Shown: positions 1 to 4,381 of the stretch, piece by piece
Layout of the letters: every line of letters starts with the position of its first letter
Position numbering within the stretch: position 1 is the stretch's first letter
Source: Chromatiales bacterium
GTDB lineage: Bacteria; Pseudomonadota; Gammaproteobacteria; Thiohalomonadales; Thiohalomonadaceae
Length of the DNA stretch: 5,953 bases
Assembly (NCBI GenBank): GCA_029864785.1
Contig: JAOTST010000113.1
Span: 1-5,953, forward strand
Direction: 5' to 3'
The notes under the pieces: model-generated
Told to the model about the DNA's origin: nothing
Database searches by the model: none
Seen by the model: only the letters and a program-made list of their open reading frames with translations
Made by a program: the position numbers and the translations under genes

Positions 1-2
1 AT

Positions 3-56
3 GCTGATGTGGCTATCGGTCCGCAAACTGAGGGTGTTGCACTATTTTTTATGTAA
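3..56 (+). CDS. Possible C-terminal end of an unidentified protein, cut by left edge
   Basis: Frame 3 of the plus strand is open from the window edge to a TAA at 54-56 and reads ADVAIGPQTEGVALFFM. Codon choice (GAT, GTG, ATC, CCG, CAA) looks like the other genes here. If real, the gene converges on rluE and overlaps its 3' end by 15 bp. I do not recognise the protein from 17 residues. A chance open stretch of this length is quite possible, so this is only a candidate. Confidence 0.25.
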   Translation, partial: ADVAIGPQTEGVALFFM

Positions 57-599
57 ATCGGCTTCATCAATCTCTTGCCACTCACCCTGTGGCAATTCAT
101 TGAGATTAATGGAACCAATGGCGTAGCGGATGAGGCGTAGGGTAGGAAAACCAACGGCCGCAGTCATACGTCTGACCTGACGATTTTTTCCCTCTTTAAT
201 TGTAAGTTCTATCCAACTGGTCGGAATATTTTTACGTTCACGAATGGGGGGGGTGCGCGGCCATAGTGCCGTTGGTTCTTTGATGCGCAGGCATTTTGCT
301 GGACGGGTTTTGCCATCTTTGAGTTGAATGCCAAGTTGTAGATGATTGATCGCATCATCACTAATTTCTCCCTCTACCTGCGCCCAGTAGGTTTTTGAGA
401 GTTTGTGTTTTGGATCGGCGATTCGATTCTGTAGGGAGCCGTTGTCAGTCAGTAGCAGAAGACCCTCACTGTCGTAATCGAGTCGACCTGCGGGGTAAAC
501 CCCTTTTAGCTTAATAAAGGCTGCAAGCGTCGTTTTATCGCCCTCTTGACTGAATTGACTGATAACTTGAAAGGGTTTGTTGAATCGAATTGTGGTCAT
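42..599 (-). CDS. rluE: 23S rRNA pseudouridine synthase, RluE-like (RsuA/RluB/E/F family)
   Basis: The 185-residue protein is a cytoplasmic enzyme that isomerises a uridine in 23S rRNA; the E. coli RluE target is U2457 near the peptidyl-transferase centre. The family signature GRLDYDSEGLLLLTDNG lies at residues 38-54, with catalytic Asp41. The second conserved motif, with Tyr71 in KTYWAQVEG, follows. RTPPIRERKNIPTSW (about 115-129) and EGKNRQVRRM (136-145) are near-identical to E. coli RluE as I remember it. There is no N-terminal S4 RNA-binding domain, as expected for RluE and unlike RsuA, RluB and RluF. I chose ATG at 599 because homology begins at MTTIRFNKPFQVISQF. An in-frame ATG at 641 would add 14 residues (MSIFLPISIFVCKI) with no family match. 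Neither start has a clear Shine-Dalgarno. The gene is divergent from clpS. An 8-C run (G8 on the plus strand, 246-253) encodes the conserved Thr-Pro-Pro and leaves the frame intact. Confidence 0.95.
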   Translation of the reverse strand: MTTIRFNKPFQVISQFSQEGDKTTLAAFIKLKGVYPAGRLDYDSEGLLLLTDNGSLQNRIADPKHKLSKTYWAQVEGEISDDAINHLQLGIQLKDGKTRPAKCLRIKEPTALWPRTPPIRERKNIPTSWIELTIKEGKNRQVRRMTAAVGFPTLRLIRYAIGSINLNELPQGEWQEIDEADLHKK

Positions 600-631
600 T
601 ATTTTGCAAACAAATATTGAAATTGGGAGGA

Positions 632-650
632 AGATACTCATTTAGTATCT
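632..650. promoter_or_regulatory. Inverted repeat in the rluE-clpS divergent spacer (possible operator)
   Basis: AGATACT (632-638) and AGTATCT (644-650) are perfect 7-bp inverted arms around a 5-base centre, CATTT. A further 8-bp palindrome, TCTATAGA, overlaps at 648-655. The dyad sits about 33 bp upstream of the rluE start and about 120 bp upstream of clpS, so it could be an operator for either gene or a hairpin in the rluE leader. No run of T follows on either strand, which argues against a terminator. The function is inferred from geometry alone. Confidence 0.35.
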
Positions 651-664
651 ATAGACACTCTTTT

Positions 665-693
665 TTGCATACTCTCTTTATTTGTAGTGTAAC
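665..693 (+). promoter_or_regulatory. Weak candidate sigma-70 promoter for clpS-clpA
   Basis: TTGCAT (665-670) and TGTAAC (688-693) are separated by 17 bp, with only 3/6 and 4/6 consensus matches. Other -10-like hexamers in the same spacer are TGTAAT (694-699) and TAAAAT (736-741), but neither has a good -35 at normal spacing. A transcript from here would carry a leader of about 70 bases before clpS. The promoter is plausible by position only. Confidence 0.2.
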
Positions 694-768
694 TGTAATT
701 GAAAGATTCGTTGCTGCAAAAGGGTAAAAAGGGGCTAAAATGTGAAAAACAGAGATTTTTATTAAACG

Positions 769-1101
769 ATGAGTAGAGATTCAGACGACAACTTTGATGA
801 CGATGGTGACCACGGTGTGGTGGTTGAGCGGAGTAAGCCGAAGCTGAAACGTCCGCCGATGTATAAAGTATTGCTCAATAACGACGATTATACGCCTATG
901 GAGTTTGTGATTCTGGTGCTGGAAAAGTTTTTTGGCAAGGATCGAATGATGGCGACTAAGGTTATGTTAGCAGTACATCATGAGGGATATGGTGTGTGTG
1001 GGCTTTATAGTCGTGATGTGGCTGAGACCAAGGTCGCGCAGGTGAATGATTTTTCACGTGCTAATGAGCATCCGTTACTCTGTACCTTAGAGGCAGAGTA
1101 G
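769..1101 (+). CDS. clpS: ClpS, N-degron adaptor of the ClpAP protease
   Basis: The 110-residue protein is close in length to E. coli ClpS (106). ClpS binds proteins with N-terminal Phe, Leu, Trp or Tyr and delivers them to the N-domain of ClpA. Residues 1-28 are an acidic then basic flexible tail ([11 protein letters not shown]), the part known in E. coli to engage ClpA during delivery. The folded core starts at [20 protein letters not shown]38, D39, D40, T42 and M44, plus H70 in AVHHEG, match the E. coli N-degron pocket residues N34, D35, D36, T38, M40 and H66. The C-terminal block [25 protein letters not shown] is also conserved. The start ATG has only a weak, distant AGAGA (751-755) upstream; no better in-frame start exists. 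The gene is followed 28 bp later by clpA, so the two are very likely cotranscribed. Confidence 0.97.
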   Translation: MSRDSDDNFDDDGDHGVVVERSKPKLKRPPMYKVLLNNDDYTPMEFVILVLEKFFGKDRMMATKVMLAVHHEGYGVCGLYSRDVAETKVAQVNDFSRANEHPLLCTLEAE

Positions 1102-1115
1102 ATAATAAACATGAT

Positions 1116-1121
1116 GAAGAG
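1116..1121 (+). promoter_or_regulatory. Ribosome binding site of clpA
   Basis: GAAGAG lies 8 bases before the clpA ATG at 1130, inside the 28-bp clpS-clpA gap. It supports that start and independent ribosome loading on a bicistronic message. Confidence 0.6.
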
Positions 1122-1129
1122 TAATCGCT

Positions 1130-3391
1130 ATGTTAAGTAAAGAGCTCGAAATTTCCATCAACCGTGCATTTCAATATGCTCGTACCGAGTCGCACGAGTT
1201 TGTGACCGTGGAACACCTGCTTTGGGCACTAATTGACAGCCCCAAAGCGGTGCCTATTCTCAAGGCGTGTGGTGCTAATATCGACGCCCTGCGCGATGAA
1301 CTGGATCACTATATTGAAGAGACCATTCCATCGGTACTTGAGCCTGAGCAAGAGACTCAGCCCACGCTCGGTTTTCAGCGTGTTATTCAACGTGCAGTAT
1401 TTCAAGTTCAATCTTCTGAACAGCCCGAGGTGAGCAGTAGCAATGTGCTGGTGGCGATATTTAGTGAGAAAGAGTCGCATGCGCTATTTTTGTTGGAGCA
1501 ACATGGCGTTGATCGACTTAGCGTGGTGCAGTATCTCTCGCATGGTGATGATGAGAGTGAGCTCAGTCTTACTGAAGAGGGAGGCGGTGATGGGGATACT
1601 CAGGAGAGTCCGCTGGTCAAATATGCGACCAACCTCAATAAGTTGGCCGAGAAGGGTAAAATTGACCCATTGATCGGGCGAGCCGCAGAGGTGGAACGAA
1701 TGATTCAAATCCTCTGCCGCCGTCGCAAAAACAATCCACTGCTGGTCGGTGAGGCGGGTGTAGGTAAAACGGCGCTGGCTGAAGGACTGGCCAAGAAAAT
1801 TGTTGACGGGGTGGTGCCTGAAGTCCTCAAAAATACGACCATCCACTCACTCGATTTGGGTGGACTGTTGGCGGGTACCAAATATCGTGGTGATTTTGAG
1901 AAGCGCCTCAAAGGGGTGCTTAAACAGTTGAAGGATGAACCTGAGTCGGTTCTCTTTATTGATGAGATTCACACCATTATCGGTGCGGGTTCTACATCGG
2001 GTGGCTCCATGGATGCCTCTAACCTGATTAAGCCAATGCTCGCTTCGGGTGAGCTACGCTGTATCGGCTCCACTACTTATCAGGAGTACCGTGGTATTTT
2101 TGAAAAGGATCACGCGCTTTCAAGACGGTTTCAGAAAATTGATGTAGTCGAACCCACCGTCGAAGAGACTGTTCAGATCCTACATGGGCTCAAAAGTCGC
2201 TATGAGGAGCACCATGAAGTGACCTACAGCGATGATGCGATTCGTGAGGCGGCAGAGCTCTCGGCTAAATATATGCACGACCGTCATCTACCAGATAAGG
2301 CGATCGATGTGATCGATGAGGCCGGGGCGGGCGAGCGCCTTAAACCAGAGGCCGATCGAAATAACCGAATCGACATTGAGATTATCGAGAACGTGATCGC
2401 CAAGATTGCACAGATCCCCACCAAGCAGGTCTCCACTACAGATCGTCAGTCACTACGTAATCTTGAACGTGACCTTAAGTTGATGATCTATGGTCAGGAC
2501 GAGCCGATTGCATCACTGGCGACCGCCATCAAACTATCACGTTCGGGTCTGGGGCAGGAGTCGCGTCCGGTCGGTTCATTCCTCTTTGCCGGTCCTACCG
2601 GGGTCGGTAAGACCGAGGTGACTCGTCAGCTTGCCAAGGTGATGGGTATTGAGCTGATTCGCTTTGATATGTCGGAATATATGGAGCGCCACACTGTTTC
2701 GCGTCTGATTGGCGCGCCTCCCGGTTATGTCGGCTATGATCAAGGCGGCTTGCTCACTGAGGCGATCACCAAAACACCACATGCGGTGTTGTTACTTGAT
2801 GAGATCGAGAAGGCGAATCCCGAGGTCTATAATATTCTGCTACAGGTGATGGATCACGGCACACTCACCGATAACAATGGCCGTAAGGCCGACTTCCGTA
2901 ACGTGGTGATTGTGATGACCACCAACCTTGGGGCAGAGGCGCTTGCCAAACGCTCTATTGGTTTTACTGAGCAGGACAACACGACTGACAGTGGTGAGGC
3001 GATTAACCGTCACTTTACCCCTGAATTTAGAAACCGTCTGGATGGCGTTATTCAGTTCAAGTCGCTCGACAGTGAATCGATCCTTAAGGTGGTTGATAAG
3101 TTCCTGATTGAGCTTGAGACCCAACTTGAGTCGAAGGGGGTCTCTATGGAGACCAATGATGAGGTTCGTCAGTGGCTGGCCGATAAGGGCTTTGATAGCA
3201 CTATGGGAGCTAGACCGATGGCGCGCCTGATTAAGGATGAGATAAAGAGACCTCTGGCCGAAGAGCTGCTCTTTGGCAAGCTTGAACACGGTGGTTCTGT
3301 GCAAGTTACTCTAAAGGATGGAAAGCTCGATTTCATGATCGAGGCAAGAGAGGCCGATGAGGCCGGAGAGACGAAAAAGGAGCACGTTTAA
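1130..3391 (+). CDS. clpA: ClpA, AAA+ unfoldase subunit of the ClpAP protease
   Basis: The 753-residue protein (E. coli 758) forms a cytoplasmic hexamer that unfolds substrates and threads them into ClpP. The N-domain (about 1-140, two Clp-N repeats) is the ClpS docking site. It is followed by a Gly/Glu-rich linker at about 141-160. D1 has Walker A GEAGVGKT (207-214), pore loop KYRG (251-254), Walker B VLFIDE (274-279) and arginine fingers in SRRF (331-334). D2 has Walker A GPTGVGKT (488-495), pore loop GYVG (532-535), Walker B VLLLDE (553-558), R636 in FRNRLD and sensor-2 GARP (693-696). There is no ClpB-type coiled-coil M-domain between the modules, which separates it from ClpB and ClpC. 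The ClpP-docking loop reads IGF (610-612) where E. coli ClpA has IGL. All ATPase residues are intact. It lies downstream of clpS and converges on infA; clpP is not in the window. Confidence 0.99.
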   Translation: MLSKELEISINRAFQYARTESHEFVTVEHLLWALIDSPKAVPILKACGANIDALRDELDHYIEETIPSVLEPEQETQPTLGFQRVIQRAVFQVQSSEQPEVSSSNVLVAIFSEKESHALFLLEQHGVDRLSVVQYLSHGDDESELSLTEEGGGDGDTQESPLVKYATNLNKLAEKGKIDPLIGRAAEVERMIQILCRRRKNNPLLVGEAGVGKTALAEGLAKKIVDGVVPEVLKNTTIHSLDLGGLLAGTKYRGDFEKRLKGVLKQLKDEPESVLFIDEIHTIIGAGSTSGGSMDASNLIKPMLASGELRCIGSTTYQEYRGIFEKDHALSRRFQKIDVVEPTVEETVQILHGLKSRYEEHHEVTYSDDAIREAAELSAKYMHDRHLPDKAIDVIDEAGAGERLKPEADRNNRIDIEIIENVIAKIAQIPTKQVSTTDRQSLRNLERDLKLMIYGQDEPIASLATAIKLSRSGLGQESRPVGSFLFAGPTGVGKTEVTRQLAKVMGIELIRFDMSEYMERHTVSRLIGAPPGYVGYDQGGLLTEAITKTPHAVLLLDEIEKANPEVYNILLQVMDHGTLTDNNGRKADFRNVVIVMTTNLGAEALAKRSIGFTEQDNTTDSGEAINRHFTPEFRNRLDGVIQFKSLDSESILKVVDKFLIELETQLESKGVSMETNDEVRQWLADKGFDSTMGARPMARLIKDEIKRPLAEELLFGKLEHGGSVQVTLKDGKLDFMIEAREADEAGETKKEHV

Positions 3392-3459
3392 TCGCTGAGG
3401 TCTCGGTAACCGTTCAGAGGTTCTCCAAGACCCGCAGAGCCTATCGGCTTAACGTGCTC
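3374..3459 (-). terminator. Possible terminator of infA formed by the convergent gene ends
   Basis: GAGCACGTT at 3380-3388 (clpA's last codons) and AACGTGCTC at 3451-3459 (infA's last codons) are a perfect 9-bp inverted repeat, extendable by two A-T pairs with one bulge. Read as infA message, the second arm is followed by C and five U (A5 at 3374-3378), as in an intrinsic terminator. The loop is unusually long (about 62 bases), but it holds smaller stems: GAGCC/GGCTT (3437-3441/3446-3450, one G-T pair, competing with the outer stem's end) and GGTCT/AGACC (3399-3403/3428-3432). No T-run follows in clpA's direction, so it would not be an intrinsic terminator for clpA. Confidence 0.3.
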
Positions 3460-3667
3460 TAAAGGTGATACGTCCTTTGGTCAGATCGTATGGTGTCAAC
3501 TGTACAGTGACGTTGTCACCGGTGAGGATGCGAATGTAGTGCTTACGCATCTTACCGGAAATGTGAGCCGTCACGATGTGACCATTCTCTAGTTCTACAC
3601 GAAATGTGGTGTTGGGAAGAGTCTCGACGACTGTTCCTTCCATTTCAATGCCTTCTTCTTTTGCCAT
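3449..3667 (-). CDS. infA: Translation initiation factor IF-1
   Basis: The 72-residue protein is the exact length of E. coli IF-1. It is a single S1-type OB-fold that binds the 30S A site and works with IF-2 and IF-3 in start-site selection. It reads [20 protein letters not shown] and continues through [19 protein letters not shown] to [15 protein letters not shown], differing from E. coli IF-1 at only a few positions as I recall it. The start at 3667 fits the family and has an upstream GAAGGT. The frame continues 20 codons further to an ATG at 3727 ([20 protein letters not shown]), but that part has no family match, no Shine-Dalgarno, and would begin inside the candidate -10 box. In E. coli infA is likewise convergent with clpA, with a tRNA-Ser gene between them that is absent here. 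Confidence 0.98.
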   Translation of the reverse strand: MAKEEGIEMEGTVVETLPNTTFRVELENGHIVTAHISGKMRKHYIRILTGDNVTVQLTPYDLTKGRITFRAR

Positions 3668-3679
3668 CTGTTTTACTAT

Positions 3680-3685
3680 ACCTTC
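3680..3685 (-). promoter_or_regulatory. Ribosome binding site of infA
   Basis: On the minus strand GAAGGT precedes the infA ATG at 3667 with a 12-base gap, slightly long but usable. It favours the 72-residue form over the 92-codon extension. Confidence 0.5.
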
Positions 3686-3722
3686 AAAATTTGCGTCGAA
3701 TTCTGCCCGAATTAAGGGCGAA

Positions 3723-3751
3723 TTCATAGTTATTTATTAGCTAATTGTGAA
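3723..3751 (-). promoter_or_regulatory. Candidate sigma-70 promoter of infA
   Basis: On the minus strand TTCACA (3751-3746, 5/6 match to TTGACA) is followed after 17 bp by TATGAA (3728-3723, 4/6 match to TATAAT). Transcription would start near 3716, giving a leader of about 50 bases. A 10-bp palindrome, ATTAGCTAAT (3736-3745), fills most of the spacer. This is a sequence match only. Confidence 0.4.
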
Positions 3752-3852
3752 TTATCGATGATTTATGGCAGAGAGAGAACCTTTTAATGCTTTGTTTTGT
3801 GATTTTTTGAAATTGTAGTCCTCATAATTACTGGCGAACCTTGGATTTTTAA

Positions 3853-3866
3853 ACTATAAGTATAGT
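3853..3866. repeat. Short dyad upstream of the DUF465 gene
   Basis: ACTATA (3853-3858) and TATAGT (3861-3866) are perfect 6-bp inverted arms around AG. Both arms contain -10-like hexamers (TATAAG 3855-3860 and TATAGT 3861-3866). A second small dyad, TAGT-GATT-ACTA, follows at 3866-3877. The position, about 32 bp before the start codon, suits a promoter or operator. No convincing -35 is found: TTGGAT at 3841-3846 is too close. Confidence 0.25.
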
Positions 3867-3885
3867 AGTGATTACTAATACCCTT

Positions 3886-3891
3886 GGAGGG
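3886..3891 (+). promoter_or_regulatory. Strong ribosome binding site of the DUF465 gene
   Basis: GGAGGG lies 6 bases before ATG 3898 and fixes that start against an in-frame GTG at 3868. The last four bases, AGGG, can pair with CCCT at 3881-3884 across a TGG loop, a weak 4-bp hairpin that would partly mask the site. Confidence 0.85.
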
Positions 3892-3897
3892 CAACGT

Positions 3898-4134
3898 ATG
3901 TATGCAGAGCACCACGATTTGATTAACGAATTTCCAGAATATAGCGATAAAATTCATACCCTGAAGGGTAGTAATGCGCACTTTGCCAAGTTGTTTGATG
4001 CGTACCATGAGGTTGACAAGGAAGTTCGCCATATTGAACAGGCGCTTGAAACACCATCGGATGAATATACAGAAGAGGTGAAAAAAAGACGGCTTAGTAT
4101 TAAAGATCAGCTCTTTGATATGCTCAAGGCTTGA
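3898..4134 (+). CDS. DUF465 / YdcH-family small helical protein
   Basis: The 78-residue protein shows the DUF465 (YdcH-like) pattern along its whole length: HHDLINEFPEYSDKIHTLK, then SNAHFAKLFDAYHEVDKEV, and a C-terminal DEYTEEVKKRRLSIKDQLF helix. It is highly charged, with no signal peptide or membrane segment. Heptad-like hydrophobic spacing suggests an antiparallel helical hairpin or coiled coil in the cytoplasm. The biochemical function of the family is not established to my knowledge; database names such as GTP-binding protein have no support here, as there is no P-loop. The GGAGGG Shine-Dalgarno sets the start. The gene appears monocistronic: infA diverges upstream and a strong terminator follows 16 bp after the stop codon. 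Confidence 0.93.
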   Translation: MYAEHHDLINEFPEYSDKIHTLKGSNAHFAKLFDAYHEVDKEVRHIEQALETPSDEYTEEVKKRRLSIKDQLFDMLKA

Positions 4135-4150
4135 ACATTAATATGTAGAT

Positions 4151-4179
4151 AAAAAAGCGGCTATATAGCCGCTTTTTTT
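4151..4179. terminator. Rho-independent terminator after the DUF465 gene, bidirectional in form
   Basis: GCGGCT (4157-4162) pairs with AGCCGC (4167-4172) across an ATAT loop. It is preceded by six A (4151-4156) and followed by seven T (4173-4179). This is a GC-rich 6-bp stem, extendable by A-T pairs, with a T-run on both strands. It ends the DUF465 transcript and insulates yejM from it, which implies that yejM has its own promoter in the following 200 bp. Confidence 0.93.
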
Positions 4180-4182
4180 ATT

Positions 4183-4209
4183 GTAAGTTCATGACTGTTC
4201 CGAACTTAC
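4183..4209. repeat. 8-bp perfect inverted repeat just after the terminator
   Basis: GTAAGTTC (4183-4190) and GAACTTAC (4202-4209) are exact reverse complements around an 11-base loop. It starts 3 bp past the T-run of the terminator. No T-run follows, so it is not a second intrinsic terminator. GAACTTA recurs at 4250-4256. Confidence 0.5.
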
Positions 4210-4222
4210 GCGGTAGAAAAAA

Positions 4223-4284
4223 TAAAATGGTTTAATGAGCCATTAAATGGAACTTAAGTTGGCCACTTATTAAAATGGCTTAAT
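4223..4284. repeat. 14-bp direct repeat, first copy within a hairpin
   Basis: TAAAATGGTTTAAT (4223-4236) and TAAAATGGCTTAAT (4271-4284) match at 13 of 14 positions, 48 bp apart start to start. The first copy also forms a hairpin: AATGGTT (4226-4232) pairs with AGCCATT (4238-4244) around a 5-base loop, with one G-T pair. The 48-bp spacing is within half a turn of a whole number of helical turns. Paired protein-binding sites are possible but unproven. Confidence 0.4.
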
Positions 4285-4314
4285 AAAAACATCGTCCAGT
4301 AGATCTAAAAACAG

Positions 4315-4336
4315 AACAGGGTGCATGCACCCTGTT
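4315..4336. promoter_or_regulatory. Perfect 22-bp palindrome upstream of yejM (operator or hairpin)
   Basis: The left half-site AACAGGGTGCA (4315-4325) is followed directly by its exact reverse complement (4326-4336). As RNA it would form a 9-bp stem with a CATG loop. In the plus direction no T-run follows, so it is not an intrinsic terminator for plus-strand transcripts. On the minus strand the stem is followed by CTG and five T, but no minus-strand gene precedes it. It ends 45 bp before the yejM ATG, and its last two bases overlap the -35-like TTGATA. That favours an operator or a leader hairpin controlling yejM. Confidence 0.55.
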
Positions 4337-4381
4337 GATAAGATAGAATTCAAAAAAACTTTATAGATAATCTTCGCTAAT

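Larger units (their letters stand above)
4180..4381. other. AT-rich, repeat-laden noncoding spacer upstream of yejM
   Basis: This 202-bp stretch between the terminator and yejM contains no credible gene. The plus-strand frames hold only ATG-started runs of 2-14 codons without Shine-Dalgarno sites. It contains two inverted repeats, a 14-bp direct repeat and a perfect 22-bp palindrome (separate entries), plus a 10-bp palindrome AACTTAAGTT at 4251-4260. The yejM promoter must lie here. TTGATA (4335-4340, 5/6 to the -35 consensus) and GATAAT (4366-4371, 5/6 to the -10) are the best single boxes but are 25 bp apart, so no clean promoter can be assigned. Confidence 0.6.

Noticed and set aside
600..641. 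N-terminal extension of RluE (14 residues from ATG 641)
   Set aside because: No family homology and no Shine-Dalgarno. It would start inside the 632-650 dyad.
1111..1140. 9-codon upstream ORF (ATGATGAAG...) overlapping the clpA start
   Set aside because: No Shine-Dalgarno of its own; its early bases form the clpA ribosome site. Likely chance.
1739..1768. IGF rather than IGL ClpP-docking loop in ClpA as a sign of altered partner choice (the loop itself is encoded at about 2957-2965)
   Set aside because: IGF is the common form in ClpX and many Clp unfoldases and, I believe, in many non-enteric ClpA proteins. An ordinary variation.
2840..3304. 154-codon open frame antisense to clpA
   Set aside because: Lies wholly within the highly conserved clpA D2 region and has no family resemblance. 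A shadow of the coding strand.
3365..3448. Possible tRNA-Ser gene or remnant between clpA and infA, where E. coli has serW (an AAGGAGCACG-like string, CGGTAACCG, GGTTC)
   Set aside because: No 7-bp acceptor stem, T-loop consensus, anticodon arm or CCA can be assembled. The D-arm-like string is clpA coding sequence and on the opposite strand to E. coli serW.
3668..3727. 20-residue N-terminal extension of IF-1
   Set aside because: IF-1 is 72 residues across bacteria and the internal ATG has a Shine-Dalgarno. The upstream ATG overlaps the candidate -10 box.
4325..4366. 13-codon leader peptide before yejM
   Set aside because: Starts in the centre of the palindrome with an SD-like AGGGTG only one base away, and has no regulatory codon run.
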